Assembly: GCF_040253635.1 (NCBI RefSeq)
Contig: NZ_JBEJGX010000003.1
Location: 5,109,501-5,173,500, forward strand
Reading direction: 5' to 3'
Length of the DNA: 64,000 bases
DNA from: Streptomyces sp. Edi2
GTDB lineage: Bacteria > Actinomycetota > Actinomycetes > Streptomycetales > Streptomycetaceae
The stretch's first letter is position 1. Each line of letters starts with the position of its first letter. The notes under the pieces are model-generated. The model had not been told where the DNA came from. It saw only the letters and a program-made list of their open reading frames with translations, and did no database searches. Below are positions 41,682-53,131 of this stretch, one piece after another. The position numbers and the translations under genes were made by a program.

Positions 41682-42740
41682 ATGGGTCCCCATCCAGCGG
41701 TCGCCGCGATACGCCTGGCGGTCCGCCGCGTACTCCACGACGTCCTCACCCACCACTGCGCGCAGGACCGGCACGAGACCCCGCTCGTGCTCGTCGCCTG
41801 CTCCGGCGGCGCCGATTCGATGGCGCTCGCCTCCGCTCTTGCCTTCGAGGCCCCCAAGCTCGGGGTCCGCGCCGGGGGCGTCACCATCGACCACGGCCTC
41901 CAGGAGGGCTCGGACCTCCGCGCCGCCGAGGTCGCCCTGCGGCTGCGGGGCCTGCGACTGGACCCCGTCGAGGTGGTCGCCGTCGATGTGGACCAGCCGA
42001 ACCGGGTGGCGCACAGCACCTCGTACCGGGGTGGCGGGGGGCGAGGGGCGGGCGGGCCGGAAGCCGCCGCCCGTGACGCCCGTTACGCCGCCCTGGATGC
42101 CACCGCCGAGCGCCACGGCGCCACCGCGGTCCTCCTCGGCCACACCCGCGACGACCAGGCGGAGACGGTGCTGCTCGGTCTCGCCCGCGGCTCCGGGACC
42201 CGTTCGCTCTCCGGCATGGCGGCGACCAGCGGCAGGGACGGCCGCTACCGCCGCCCCTTCCTGGACGTGGACCGCCAGACCGCCCGCAAGGCCTGCCTGA
42301 TCCAGTCGCTGCCCGTCTGGGACGACCCGCACAACACCGACCCCGCCTACACGCGCTCCCGCCTCCGCCACGAGGGCCTGCCCGCCCTGGAGAAGGCCCT
42401 CGGCAAGGGCGTCGTCGAGGCGCTGGCCCGTACCGCCCAGCTCTCCCGTGACGATGCCGACGCCCTGGACGACTGGGCCGCCGAGGCGGAGGGCACGGTC
42501 CTCGACGACACCGGCACCCTCGACATCGCCGCGCTCTTCACCCTGCCCCCCGCGGTGCGCCGCCGGGTGCTGCGCCGGGCCGTCATCGCCGCCGGGGCAC
42601 CGGCCGGTTCGCTCTTCGCCCGCCACATCGAAGAAGTGGACCGGCTGATCACGGCCTGGCGGGGGCAGGGGGCCATCAACCTCCCCGGGCGAGTGGGTGT
42701 GCGACGGCAGGGTGGCAGACTGGTGATCCGGCAGGGCTGA
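41682..42740 (+). CDS. tilS: tRNA(Ile)-lysidine synthase
   Basis: The protein has 352 residues. I start it at ATG 41682; TTG 41670 is in frame four codons upstream. The PP-loop is [19 protein letters not shown]. Next come [45 protein letters not shown] and [20 protein letters not shown], all TilS hallmarks. The C-terminal region is shorter than in proteobacterial TilS, as in other actinomycetes. The enzyme changes C34 of tRNA-Ile (CAU) to lysidine so that it reads AUA, and is essential. It lies 62 bases upstream of hpt. Confidence 0.95.
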   Translation: MGPHPAVAAIRLAVRRVLHDVLTHHCAQDRHETPLVLVACSGGADSMALASALAFEAPKLGVRAGGVTIDHGLQEGSDLRAAEVALRLRGLRLDPVEVVAVDVDQPNRVAHSTSYRGGGGRGAGGPEAAARDARYAALDATAERHGATAVLLGHTRDDQAETVLLGLARGSGTRSLSGMAATSGRDGRYRRPFLDVDRQTARKACLIQSLPVWDDPHNTDPAYTRSRLRHEGLPALEKALGKGVVEALARTAQLSRDDADALDDWAAEAEGTVLDDTGTLDIAALFTLPPAVRRRVLRRAVIAAGAPAGSLFARHIEEVDRLITAWRGQGAINLPGRVGVRRQGGRLVIRQG

Positions 42741-42802
42741 GCCGCAGACGCTGCCCCGCATCCGAAGTCTCACGACTGACGTGAACACCGAACAGAGCGA
42801 GA

Positions 42803-43366
42803 GTGGCACGGGTGGACGACAAGGACATGGGCTCCGACCTCGAGTCGGTACTCATCAGCAAGGAAGAGATCGACGCAAAGCTGGCTGAGCTGGCCGCGAA
42901 GATCGACGCGGAGTACGCGGGCAGGGACCTGCTCATCGTCGGCGTCCTCAAGGGCGCCGTGATGGTCATGGCGGACCTGGCGCGCGCGCTGTCCACCCCC
43001 GTCACGATGGACTGGATGGCCGTGTCGTCGTACGGCGCGGGCACCCAGTCCTCCGGTGTGGTCCGCATCCTCAAGGACCTCGACACCGACATCAAGGGCA
43101 AGCACGTCCTGATCGTCGAGGACATCATCGATTCCGGTCTGACGCTGTCCTGGCTGCTGTCGAACCTCGGCTCGCGGGAGCCGGCCTCGCTGGAGGTCTG
43201 CACCCTGCTGCGCAAGCCGGACGCGGCCAAGGTCGCCATCGACGTGAAGTGGATCGGCTTCGACATCCCCAACGAGTTCGTGGTGGGGTATGGCCTCGAC
43301 TTCGCGGAGAAGTACCGCAATCTGCCGTTCGTCGGTACTCTCGCGCCGCACGTCTACGGCGGCTGA
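42803..43366 (+). CDS. hpt: Hypoxanthine phosphoribosyltransferase
   Basis: The protein has 187 residues from GTG 42803 ([16 protein letters not shown]). It is a type I phosphoribosyltransferase: the PRPP loop is [20 protein letters not shown], an upstream segment is [18 protein letters not shown], and the purine-contact region is [33 protein letters not shown]. It salvages hypoxanthine and guanine to IMP and GMP. Its tight linkage with tilS and ftsH is ancient in Gram-positive bacteria. Confidence 0.96.
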   Translation: MARVDDKDMGSDLESVLISKEEIDAKLAELAAKIDAEYAGRDLLIVGVLKGAVMVMADLARALSTPVTMDWMAVSSYGAGTQSSGVVRILKDLDTDIKGKHVLIVEDIIDSGLTLSWLLSNLGSREPASLEVCTLLRKPDAAKVAIDVKWIGFDIPNEFVVGYGLDFAEKYRNLPFVGTLAPHVYGG

Positions 43367-43648
43367 GGGCGCTCTGTGTGCCCGTCCGGCCGTCGCGGCC
43401 GGGCGGCGCCCGGACCGGCCGTCGCGGGGCGGCGGGAACCCTTCGGGGCCTTCCGCCGTTGGAGCAGGGAGAACGGAATCCTCGGCTTCGTGTTCACCCT
43501 CGGCGCAGGCGCCGGGTGACAATGCTGGGGTACCGTCCGAAGGCAATTCTTTTTCGGGCCAGTAATACACCGTACGCACGACCAGCCCTCCCCAGGGCGT
43601 TGTGCCTCACTGTGGCAGGAGGGACGGGGCCTCAGCGGCTCCGTATGG

Positions 43649-45661
<2,013 letters not shown>

Positions 45662-45687
45662 TTCCCGGGGCCACGGCCCCGGAATAC

Positions 45688-45726
45688 ATGCCGCGCCCCC
45701 CAGGCTTAATCTGGGGGGCGCGGCAT
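45688..45726 (+). terminator. Strong ftsH terminator
   Basis: ATGCCGCGCCCCCCAG (45688-45703) and CTGGGGGGCGCGGCAT (45711-45726) pair perfectly over 16 bp around GCTTAAT, followed by TTTC-like sequence. A smaller hairpin, 45661-45685, lies directly at the ftsH stop. Confidence 0.9.
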
Positions 45727-45777
45727 TTCGCGAATCCACCGCGATAACCAGCGGTCGCAGAAGGAACGAGGCACCAC

Positions 45778-46383
45778 ATGACCGACCCTGTGACGCGGGG
45801 CGTCGACGGCAAGATCGGCACATTCGACGAGAAGCGCGCCGAGAACGCCGTCCGCGAGCTGCTCATCGCGGTGGGCGAGGACCCGGACCGGGAAGGTCTG
45901 CTGGAGACGCCGGCCCGGGTGGCACGGGCGTACAAGGAGATCCTGGCGGGGCTCTGGCAGAAGCCGGAGGAGGTGCTGACGACTACGTTCGACCTGGGAC
46001 ACGACGAGATGGTTCTGGTGAAGGACATCGAGATCATGTCGTTGTGCGAACACCATCTCCTGCCCTTTCACGGTGTGGCGCACGTCGGGTACATCCCGGC
46101 TGACAACGGAAAGATCACGGGGTTGTCCAAGCTCGCCCGCCTTGTCGATGTATTTGCCCGCCGCCCCCAGGTGCAGGAGCGGCTGACCACGCAGATCGCC
46201 GATTCGTTGATGAGCATTCTCGAGGCGCGGGGTGCCATCGTGGTGGTTGAGGCCGAGCACATGTGCATGTCTGTGCGTGGTATCCGCAAGCCCGGCGCGA
46301 AGACGACGACCTCTGCGGTGCGAGGGCAGCTGCGTGATGCCTCGACCCGGGCCGAGGCAATGAGCCTGATAATGGCGCGGTAG
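45778..46383 (+). CDS. folE: GTP cyclohydrolase I
   Basis: The protein has 201 residues from ATG 45778. It is a type I Fol[36 protein letters not shown], the zinc motif [12 protein letters not shown] (Cys and His ligands), [20 protein letters not shown], and [18 protein letters not shown] with the remaining Cys ligand. It makes 7,8-dihydroneopterin triphosphate from GTP, the first step of folate synthesis. It works with FolP, FolB and FolK encoded 4-7 kb downstream, although a Hint relic and two unrelated genes now separate them. Confidence 0.97.
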   Translation: MTDPVTRGVDGKIGTFDEKRAENAVRELLIAVGEDPDREGLLETPARVARAYKEILAGLWQKPEEVLTTTFDLGHDEMVLVKDIEIMSLCEHHLLPFHGVAHVGYIPADNGKITGLSKLARLVDVFARRPQVQERLTTQIADSLMSILEARGAIVVVEAEHMCMSVRGIRKPGAKTTTSAVRGQLRDASTRAEAMSLIMAR

Positions 46384-46418
46384 ATCCCGTCAAGCACAGC
46401 TGGCCGGGCTGATTGTCA

Positions 46419-46831
46419 GTGCCTCCCCGTACTCTCCGTGGTGATTCGGTCGCGGATGGGGAGCCGGTGTGGGGAGCGGTGGACTGCCGAGCAGGCAGAC
46501 GGTGAATGCGTTAGGCGGGCGCAAGCGAGCCAAAGATGTGCGGGAGGGAGACCGGCTCTGGACGCTGGTCGATAGGCGAGCTGCCACAACGGTGGTGACC
46601 GAGGTGATGGCTGTGAAAACCCATCGCCTGGTCCAGGTCATCACCGATCATGCGACCATCGCAGCCGATGAGAGCTTGCTTCTCGCGAGCCCGGATGGCT
46701 GGGCGCATGCCACTGATGCCGTGGACGAAACCGTTCACCCTCTACAGCTTCCGTCTCGCACCGCACCCGGGCTTCCTGTCACACGGGCATCTGGTGAGAA
46801 CGGGCTGGTGAGGCCCGGGTCCCGCAGGTGA
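46419..46831 (+). pseudogene. Frameshifted Hint/intein-like domain relic
   Basis: The frame from GTG 46419 reads PPRTLRGDSVADGEPVWGAV-DC to Cys at 46485-46487, then shifts and stops (TGA just after 46497). The second frame, open to 46831, continues the sense: LPSRQTVNALGGRKRAKDVR, EGDRLWTLVDRRAATTVV, ITDHATIAADESLLLASPDG, WAHA. Joining them at the shift gives VWGAVDCLPSRQTVNAL, the C-L-P start of a Hint/intein module. A 4-base loss from CTGCCTGC would explain the break. The block-B His region also seems degenerate (ADESL where EHP is usual), and no C-terminal splicing block follows. It overlaps a terminator and appears non-functional. Family assignment is by pattern and uncertain. Confidence 0.5.
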
Positions 46832-46849
46832 GGCATGGACCCGGGCCTC
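46810..46849. terminator. Perfect hairpin between the Hint relic and the esterase gene
   Basis: GAGGCCCGGGTCC (46810-46822) pairs perfectly with GGACCCGGGCCTC (46837-46849) around a 14-base loop. It lies 20 bases past the esterase stop (minus strand) and overlaps the end of the relic. Confidence 0.8.
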
Positions 46850-46869
46850 TTCAGGGTCGCGCAGGTGGG

Positions 46870-47985
46870 TCAGGCCTTGAGGTGGTTGCCCAGCCACGCC
46901 AGGGCTGCCGGGATCTCCCGGCGCCAGGTGTTGAAGTTGTGGCCGCCGCTGTCGAGGATGATCGACGAGACCCGGCTCGGTGACTTCGTCTGCTGGATGA
47001 ACCGCAGCGTCTGGTGGTAATTCGCCTCACCCTGCTTGCTGCTGGTGACCAGTAGGTTCACCTCGGGCGCGGGCAGGTGCTGCTGACGCCACAGCAGGTT
47101 GTTCTCGCGCTGCAGCTGCGCGTTGCCGCCGAAGAGGTCCCCGGTGGTGGCGTCGAGGGGAGCCTTGTAGACACCGGAGAGGGCGACGGCGCTGGAGTAC
47201 GCGTCGGGGTGGCGCATGGTCATCTTCAGCGCGCAGTAGCCGCCGGTGGAGTCCCCGATGACCCCCCAGCTCTTGGCCTCGCGCCCTATTCGGTAGTGCC
47301 CGGCGATATCCGCACGCAGGTCCTTGGTGAAGAAGGTCTCGGTCTGCGGGCCGCGCGGTATGTCCATGCACTCGGTGTCGCGGGGCGGCGCGACCGTCGG
47401 GCGCATCATCACCAGGACGGTCGGCTGCATCTTGTGCTTCTTGAGCAGTTGGTGCTGGGTCTGCGGGAAATGCAGCTTTTTGTACAGCGCCTGGGCGGTG
47501 CCCGGATAGCCGGTGAGCACCAGGGCCGCCGGGAATTTCTTGTGCGCGTATTCCTTCTGGAAGTACTGCGGCGGCAGATAGACAAAGGCGGGGCTGGCGA
47601 TCCCGGAGTGCTCGCCGTTGACCACCACCTTGTCGATGCGGCCGCCGACCGCCGGGCGCGACCCGTTCCGGACGCTGACCCGCTCGGTCCCCAGCATCTG
47701 CAGCTTGGTGCCGTTCGGCCCGGTCTGGTAATTGGTGACCACCCCCGGCCCCTGCTCCTGGCCGAAGAGGTCGGCCCAGGACGCGTAGAAGCCGAACGAG
47801 TTATTGGCGTACAGGCCGATCACGGCGAAGAGGGAAAGCTGGGTCGCCATCAGGAGTCCGACACGGCCGAGAACGGCGCGCCAGTTCCCCTTGGACAGGC
47901 GGGGCCAGAGCCAAACGGTGAGGACGAACAGTGCCACCGCGACGAGGACGGCAAGAAGCAGCACTTTCTTGCTGGTGAGACCCAT
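46870..47985 (-). CDS. Membrane-anchored esterase, antigen 85/EstD-like
   Basis: The protein has 371 residues. ATG 47985 (MGLTSKK) is preferred over a start ten codons upstream. Two or three N-terminal membrane helices (VLLLAVLVAVALFVLTVWLW, LLMATQLSLFAVIGLYANN) are followed by an extracellular alpha/beta hydrolase with FVYLPPQYFQKEY, FPAALVLTGYPG, the nucleophile in GVIGDSTGGYCALKMTMRHP (G-x-S-x-G), ALSGVYKAP and a late His in ILDSGGHNFNTWRREIP. This is the putative esterase family that includes mycolyltransferases, but Streptomyces lacks mycolic acids, so the acceptor is unknown. The gene is divergent from the MprF-like gene. Confidence 0.88.
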   Translation of the reverse strand: MGLTSKKVLLLAVLVAVALFVLTVWLWPRLSKGNWRAVLGRVGLLMATQLSLFAVIGLYANNSFGFYASWADLFGQEQGPGVVTNYQTGPNGTKLQMLGTERVSVRNGSRPAVGGRIDKVVVNGEHSGIASPAFVYLPPQYFQKEYAHKKFPAALVLTGYPGTAQALYKKLHFPQTQHQLLKKHKMQPTVLVMMRPTVAPPRDTECMDIPRGPQTETFFTKDLRADIAGHYRIGREAKSWGVIGDSTGGYCALKMTMRHPDAYSSAVALSGVYKAPLDATTGDLFGGNAQLQRENNLLWRQQHLPAPEVNLLVTSSKQGEANYHQTLRFIQQTKSPSRVSSIILDSGGHNFNTWRREIPAALAWLGNHLKA

Positions 47986-48126
47986 GTGGTGCTTTCTTCC
48001 GGGCGGCCGGGCCATCCGTACCGCTAGTGGAACCCCGAGCCCTGAAACGCCGTCATACAGGGCGCATAAAGTCCAGATGCTGCGACAAGGCTCGCACGTT
48101 CTCTCGACCGGGGCGACGGGAAAGTG

Positions 48127-49974
48127 ATGTCTGACAGGCTAGATGGCGAAAAGTCGGAGAAGGTTGCGTGGCGTCCGCCACGCTGGCTCCGCGGTCCGCG
48201 GCCCGAAGCGGTGCCGGGGTGCGTCGGTACGGCCGGTGTGGTCGTCGGCCTGTTGAACCTGGCCGCCGGGATGTTCCCGCGGTTCCGGCACAGCCGGGTG
48301 CACGCCCTCGCGGAGGTGCTTCCGGGCGCGGTGAGCCCGCTGGCGGCCGCCGCGTCCCTCGTCGTGGGCATCCTGCTGCTCCTTCTGTCCCACGGGCTCA
48401 AGCGGCGTAAGCGGCGGGCCTGGGGAGCGGCCGTGGCGCTGCTGCCGGTGGGGATCGCCGCCCAGTTGGTCTACCGCCACTCCGTGTTCGGCGCGGTGCT
48501 CTCGCTGGCTCTGCTGGCGTTCCTGGTGTGGCACCGCAGGGAGTTCGCGGCGCTGCCCGACCCGCGCAGCCGCTGGAAGGCGCTGGCCAACTTCGTCGTG
48601 CTCGGCGGCGCCGGCTTCGGCATCGGCATGATCATCGTCAGCTCCCACCCCAACAAGATCATTGGCTCGCCGTCCGTCTGGGACCGTGTCCAGCACGTCC
48701 TGTGGGGCCTGTGCGGCTTCGAGGGCCCGATCGGCTACACCCAGCAGGTGGACTACACCGTCGGCTACTCCCTCGGCGCGCTCGGCCTGCTCACCGTCGC
48801 TACCACCGCGTACCTCGCCTTCCGCCCCGAGCACCCGGCGGCCCGGCTGACCGACGAGGACGAGCAGCAGCTGCGCGAACTGCTCGCCCGGCACGGCGCC
48901 CGTGACTCGCTCGGCTACTTCGCGCTGCGGCGCGACAAGGGCGCGGTCTTCTCCCCGACCGGCAAGGCCGCGGTCTGCTACCGGGTGATCTCCGGTGTGA
49001 TGCTCGCCAGCGGCGACCCGATAGGCGATGTCGAGGCCTGGCCGGGCGCCATCGAGCGCTTCATGGCGGAGGCCAAGGCGCACTCCTGGACCCCGGCGGT
49101 CACCGGCTGCAGCGAGACCGGCGGCCAGGTGTGGACCCGGGAGACCGGGATGGACGCGCTGGAGCTCGGCGACGAGGCGATCGTGGAGGTGGCCGACTTC
49201 ACCCTCGCCGGCCGCGCGATGCGCAACGTACGGCAGATGGTCAAGCGCATCGAGCGCAACGGTTACGAGACCCGGGTGCGCCGGGTGCGCGATCTGGACC
49301 CGGCCGAGCTGGCGCAGATACAGAAGGCCGCGGACGCCTGGCGGGACACCGACACCGAGCGCGGCTTCTCCATGGCGCTGGGCCGGATCGATGCGGTGGC
49401 CGACGGCGACGCGGTGATCGCCACCGCGCATCTGCCGGCCGGCGAGGGCGAGGAGCCCGGCCCGTACGGGGACCTGAAGGCGATGCAGCACTACGTGCCG
49501 TGGGGCGACAGCGGCATCTCGCTGGAGCTGATGCGGCGCGACCGCAGCGCCGACCCGGGCATGAACGAGCTGCTGATCGTCGCTGCGCTGCAGGCCGCCC
49601 CGGGCCTGGTGATCAAGCAGGTGTCGCTGAACTTCGCGGTCTTCCGCTCCTCCCTGGAGCGCGGCGAGAAGCTGGGCGCGGGGCCCGTCATCCGGATCTG
49701 GCGCGGGATGCTGGTCTTCCTGTCCCGCTGGTACCAGATCGAGTCGCTGTACAAGTTCAACGACAAGTTCCGGCCACGCTGGGAGCCTCGCTTCGTGGTC
49801 TTCCGCAACAGCCGCGACATCCCCCGGATCGGCCTGGCGGCGCTGCAGGCCGAGGGCTATCTGGAGCTGGGCCTGCCGCGCGTACTGCGGCGCCGGAAGC
49901 CCGCCGAGCCGCGGCCGTGCGTGCATACGGCGGAGCCGGTCAAGGCGGCGGGTGCGGTCGAGCGGGCGGCCTGA
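48127..49974 (+). CDS. Phosphatidylglycerol lysyltransferase domain protein (MprF-like, DUF2156)
   Basis: The protein has 615 residues (616 if GTG 48124 is used). The N-terminal ~240 residues hold about six membrane helices (for example GTAGVVVGLLNLAAGMF, AAASLVVGILLLLLSHGL, LANFVVLGGAGFGIGMIIVS). The C-terminal ~330 residues are a DUF2156 GNAT-like aminoacyl transferase domain: DSLGYFALRRDKGAVFSPTG, GVMLASGDPIGD, TLAGRAMRNVRQMVKRIERN, ARHLP-type DAVIATAHLPAG, FRSSLERGEKLGAGP. MprF-type enzymes add lysine or alanine from tRNA to phosphatidylglycerol and flip it, lowering surface charge. In actinomycetes fused or separate lysyl-tRNA synthetase partners are common; none is adjacent here. Confidence 0.85.
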   Translation: MSDRLDGEKSEKVAWRPPRWLRGPRPEAVPGCVGTAGVVVGLLNLAAGMFPRFRHSRVHALAEVLPGAVSPLAAAASLVVGILLLLLSHGLKRRKRRAWGAAVALLPVGIAAQLVYRHSVFGAVLSLALLAFLVWHRREFAALPDPRSRWKALANFVVLGGAGFGIGMIIVSSHPNKIIGSPSVWDRVQHVLWGLCGFEGPIGYTQQVDYTVGYSLGALGLLTVATTAYLAFRPEHPAARLTDEDEQQLRELLARHGARDSLGYFALRRDKGAVFSPTGKAAVCYRVISGVMLASGDPIGDVEAWPGAIERFMAEAKAHSWTPAVTGCSETGGQVWTRETGMDALELGDEAIVEVADFTLAGRAMRNVRQMVKRIERNGYETRVRRVRDLDPAELAQIQKAADAWRDTDTERGFSMALGRIDAVADGDAVIATAHLPAGEGEEPGPYGDLKAMQHYVPWGDSGISLELMRRDRSADPGMNELLIVAALQAAPGLVIKQVSLNFAVFRSSLERGEKLGAGPVIRIWRGMLVFLSRWYQIESLYKFNDKFRPRWEPRFVVFRNSRDIPRIGLAALQAEGYLELGLPRVLRRRKPAEPRPCVHTAEPVKAAGAVERAA

Positions 49975-50098
49975 CCGGCTGCCGGGCCGGGCGCCGGAGG
50001 GAGTCGTTCCGCATCCTCCTGAAGGGTGCCGACGTCCGGGCGGCCCCGCAGCCGACGGCAGCAATCCGGCCGGTCGGCACACGGCCTAGGCTGGTGCC

Positions 50099-51037
50099 AT
50101 GAGTACCTTGCGTGGCCGGGTGGCCGGACTGCCGGACTGGGAACGCTGCGCGGTGATGGGCGTCGTCAATGTGACGCCCGATTCGTTCTCCGACGGCGGT
50201 GACTGGTTCGATACCGAACTCGCCGTCAAACACGGTCTCGACCTGGTGGCGCAGGGCGCCGACATGGTGGACGTGGGCGGCGAGTCGACCCGGCCGGGCG
50301 CGGCGCGGGTGGACGAGGCCGAGGAGCTGCGCCGGGTCGTCCCGGTCGTCCGGGAGCTTGCCGCCGCCGGTGTCGTGGTCTCCGTCGACACCATGCGCGC
50401 TTCGGTCGCCGAACAGGCCGTGGAGGCCGGGGCACGCCTGGTCAACGACGTCAGCGGGGGCGCCGCCGACCCGGCGATGGTGCCCGTGGTGGCCACCCAC
50501 CACGTCCCGTTCGTGGTGATGCACTGGCGGGGCCGGTCCATCGACATGAACAACCGCGCCGTCTACGGGGACGTGGTCGCTGAGGTCGTCGGCGAACTCG
50601 CCCGGAGCATGGAGCGCGCGGTGACCGGCGGGATCGATCCGGACCGGATCGTCATCGACCCCGGCCTGGGCTTCGCCAAGAACGCGGAGCACGATCTCGC
50701 GCTGGTCGCCGGGCTCGCGCGGCTGCGGGCGCTGGGCCGTCCGCTGCTGGTGGCGGCATCGAGGAAACGGTTCCTGGGCAGGGTCCTGGCAGGGGACGAG
50801 GGAGCTGCCCCACCGCCGGCCCGGGAGCGGGACGCCGCGACGGCGGCGGTGTCGGCGATCGTGGCGCGAGAGGGGGCCTGGGCGGTGCGGGTGCACGAGG
50901 TCAGGGCGAGCGCGGACGCGGTACGGGTGGCCCGTGCCGTGGAGGACGCGGCGGCGGCCGGGCGTGGCGAAACGGCCGGTGCGGCCGGTGCGGGTGAGAT
51001 GAGCGACACGACGGCGAACACGACGGGAACGGTGTGA
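50099..51037 (+). CDS. folP: Dihydropteroate synthase
   Basis: The protein has 312 residues from ATG 50099. FolP signatures are VMGVVNVTPDSFSDGG, DMVDVGGESTRPGA, VVSVDTMRASVAEQAVEAGA, LVNDVSGGAADPAM, FVVMHWRG, and DRIVIDPGLGFAKNAEHDLA followed by RPLLVAASRKRFLG. It joins 4-aminobenzoate to the pterin pyrophosphate and is the sulfonamide target. Residues after ~280 are a Gly/Ala tail. Its stop overlaps the start of the NTF2-like gene (GTGA), so the two are translationally coupled. Confidence 0.96.
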   Translation: MSTLRGRVAGLPDWERCAVMGVVNVTPDSFSDGGDWFDTELAVKHGLDLVAQGADMVDVGGESTRPGAARVDEAEELRRVVPVVRELAAAGVVVSVDTMRASVAEQAVEAGARLVNDVSGGAADPAMVPVVATHHVPFVVMHWRGRSIDMNNRAVYGDVVAEVVGELARSMERAVTGGIDPDRIVIDPGLGFAKNAEHDLALVAGLARLRALGRPLLVAASRKRFLGRVLAGDEGAAPPPARERDAATAAVSAIVAREGAWAVRVHEVRASADAVRVARAVEDAAAAGRGETAGAAGAGEMSDTTANTTGTV

Positions 51038-51522
51038 GCGGCTTGGGCCCACGGACGGACATCGAGCTGGTCGAGCAGGCGAACACCACGCTGTACGAGA
51101 CCATCGAGCGCGGCGATCACGAGGCGCTGTCCGAGCTGTGGCTGGACGGTCAGGTGAGTGTGGTCCACCCCGGGTGGCCGGTGCTGCGGGGGCGCGGCGA
51201 GGTGCTGCGCTCGTACGCCCTGATCATGGCGAACACCGAGTACATCCAGTTCTTCCTCACCGATGTGGAGATCGATGTCGTTGGTGACACCGCGCTGGTG
51301 ACCTGCACCGAGAACATCCTCAGCGGCGGGCCCGCCGAGGACGACGGCTCGGTGGGGCCGCTGATCGGCCAGCTGGTCGTGGCGACCAATGTCTTCCGGC
51401 GGACGGAGGACGGCTGGCGGGTGTGGTCGCACCACGGCTCGCCGGTGCTGGCCGACCGCGACGAGGAGGACGAGGACGACGAGGCCGGAGGAGCCGGCGA
51501 CGGGGACGAGGACGCCCTCTGA
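51034..51522 (+). CDS. NTF2-like (SnoaL/DUF4440-type) protein
   Basis: The protein has 162 residues from GTG 51034, overlapping the folP stop by four bases. It has the NTF2-like cone fold: DIELVEQANTTLYETIERGD, ALSELWLDGQVSVVHPGWPV, GRGEVLRSYALIMANTEYIQ, FFLTDVEIDVVGDTALVTCT, VATNVFRRTEDGWRVWSHHGS. The tail is very acidic (EEDEDDEAGG). The overlap with folP and position before folB put it in the folate operon, where it recurs in Streptomyces, so a pterin-related task is a fair guess but not shown. Many family members are scaffolds without a known reaction. Confidence 0.85.
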   Translation: MSGLGPRTDIELVEQANTTLYETIERGDHEALSELWLDGQVSVVHPGWPVLRGRGEVLRSYALIMANTEYIQFFLTDVEIDVVGDTALVTCTENILSGGPAEDDGSVGPLIGQLVVATNVFRRTEDGWRVWSHHGSPVLADRDEEDEDDEAGGAGDGDEDAL

Positions 51523-52004
51523 GGCTGCTGCCAGGGGCGCGCCGGGGGCTCCGGGTGGTGCGCCCGGGTGTCCCCTTGGATGGTGCGTCCCGGTGTCCGG
51601 TCGGTGCGCCCGGGGGGACGCGATCCGGGAGCGGACGGGGTGTGAGCCTCGCCATGCCGCCCGCCCTTGCGTCCCGGGCGGCGGCCTGCCCGTCGTCATC
51701 GGTGGGGGTCAGCCATCTGGGCGAGGGCGCACCCGTTCGAGCCAAGTGCGGCACGGGTAGGGGTGGGGCGTGGGCAGGGGGGTAAGAGGCCGCGCGGACG
51801 ATCTCCCGGTTTGCCGGATGCTGTCCCGATGGGCGGCTTCTAGCAGCAGGGCCGGGTCTTGTCCATAGCCCCCGTAGGCGAGGACTGTCGTTCCTCGAAG
51901 GTAGATTCGACGCCGGGGCAGTGTTGCCGGATCGCTCCGGCGGCTGCCCGGAATCCGACGAACAGTGGCGCCAGAGGTGCCGTGGACCAGTGGGAGTGAT
52001 TCGC
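51523..52004 (+). other. Non-coding gap inside the folate gene group
   Basis: These 482 bases between the NTF2-like gene and folB contain no recognised coding region; a frame open from 51921 is only the upstream extension of folB. Codon composition is irregular, and the segment 51830-51960 is AT-richer than its surroundings. The folB ribosome-binding site GGGAG is at 51992-51996. A second promoter for folB-folK may lie here. Confidence 0.4.
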
Positions 52005-52364
52005 GTGGATCGTGTCGCGCTGCGTGGGCTGAAGGCCCGGGGCCACCACGGGGTGTTCCCCCGGGAGCGCGAGGAAGGGCAGACCTTCATCGTCGATGTG
52101 GTGCTCGGCCTGGACACCCGCCCGGCAGCGGCCAGTGACGATCTCGCGAAGACCGTGCACTACGGCGTTGTGGCCGAGGAGGTGGTGGCCGTCGTGCAGG
52201 GCGAGCCCGTTGACCTCATCGAGACCCTGGCGGAGCGCATCGCCGGCCAGTGCCTCAAGCACGAGGGCGTGCAGGAGGTGGAGGTGGTGGTGCACAAGCC
52301 GGACGCGCCCATCACCGTCCCCTTCGATGACGTGACCATCACCATCACTCGGAGCCGAGTATGA
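52005..52364 (+). CDS. folB: Dihydroneopterin aldolase
   Basis: The protein has 119 residues. GTG 52005 has GGGAG eight bases upstream. It has the FolB tunnel-fold signature: VDRVALRGLKARGHHGVFPR, EREEGQTFIVDVVLGLDTRP, AKTVHYGVVAEEVVAVVQGE, DLIETLAERIAGQCL and VVVHKPDAPITVPFDDVTIT, including the catalytic Glu and Lys regions. It turns dihydroneopterin into 6-hydroxymethyl-dihydropterin. The stop overlaps the folK start (ATGA). Confidence 0.95.
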   Translation: MDRVALRGLKARGHHGVFPREREEGQTFIVDVVLGLDTRPAAASDDLAKTVHYGVVAEEVVAVVQGEPVDLIETLAERIAGQCLKHEGVQEVEVVVHKPDAPITVPFDDVTITITRSRV

Positions 52365-53008
52365 ATTCCGCCCGTCAGCCGACCACCACCTCTGATGGCA
52401 CCGCCGTGCGGCGCCCCCAGCCCGGTGACCCGACCGTACAGCCGGTGCCCGCCTCCGTCGTGGAGCAGGTGGACGCCGCGGATGTGACGCTCTCCAACCC
52501 CAAACGCGCCGTGATCTCGCTCGGCAGCAACCTCGGCAACCGCCTGGAGACGCTGCAGGGCGCCGTCGACGCGCTGGAGGACACCCCTGGCCTGCGGGTC
52601 AAGGCGGTCTCCCCGGTCTACGAGACCGAGCCGTGGGGGGTGGCCCCGGGCTCCCAGCCGACGTACTTCAACGCGGTGGTGCTGATCAAGACGACGCTGC
52701 CACCGGCCTCCCTCCTGGAGCGCGGGCATGCGATCGAGGAGGCCTTCGAGCGGGTCCGCGATGAGCAGTGGGGCCCGCGCACGATCGACGTCGACATCGT
52801 GGCGTACCAGGATGTGCTCTCCGACGACCCGCGGCTGACGCTGCCGCACCCGCGCGCCCATGAGCGGGCGTTCGTGCTGGCGCCCTGGCACGACATCGAA
52901 CCGGAGGCGGAGGTTCCGGGGCATGGTGCGGTGGCCGCGCTGCTGTCGGCCGTCGGCCGTGACGGGGTGGCGCCGCGGGCGGACCTGGAACTGCGGCTGC
53001 CGGAGTAG
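52361..53008 (+). CDS. folK: 2-amino-4-hydroxy-6-hydroxymethyldihydropteridine pyrophosphokinase
   Basis: The protein has 215 residues from ATG 52361, overlapping folB. The HPPK core starts near residue 48: KRAVISLGSNLGNRLETLQG, VSPVYETEPWGV, QPTYFNAVVLIKT, RDEQWGPRTIDVDIVAYQDV, LTLPHPRAHERAFVLAPWHD. The D-x-D metal site is DVD in TIDVDIV. The first ~47 residues are an unusual Thr/Pro-rich extension without family match; GTG or ATG codons inside it do not offer a better start. It pyrophosphorylates hydroxymethyl-dihydropterin for FolP. Confidence 0.95.
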   Translation: MNSARQPTTTSDGTAVRRPQPGDPTVQPVPASVVEQVDAADVTLSNPKRAVISLGSNLGNRLETLQGAVDALEDTPGLRVKAVSPVYETEPWGVAPGSQPTYFNAVVLIKTTLPPASLLERGHAIEEAFERVRDEQWGPRTIDVDIVAYQDVLSDDPRLTLPHPRAHERAFVLAPWHDIEPEAEVPGHGAVAALLSAVGRDGVAPRADLELRLPE

Positions 53009-53131
53009 CCGTTAGGGTTGCGGGTCGGTTCCCTGCGGGATGCATGCGTACGGGACGGACAAGGCGGCCATAGTGGCAGGAATGGTCGCCTCGGCAGGGA
53101 TGGTCATGACGGCGCGAGGGGCGATCGCTCG

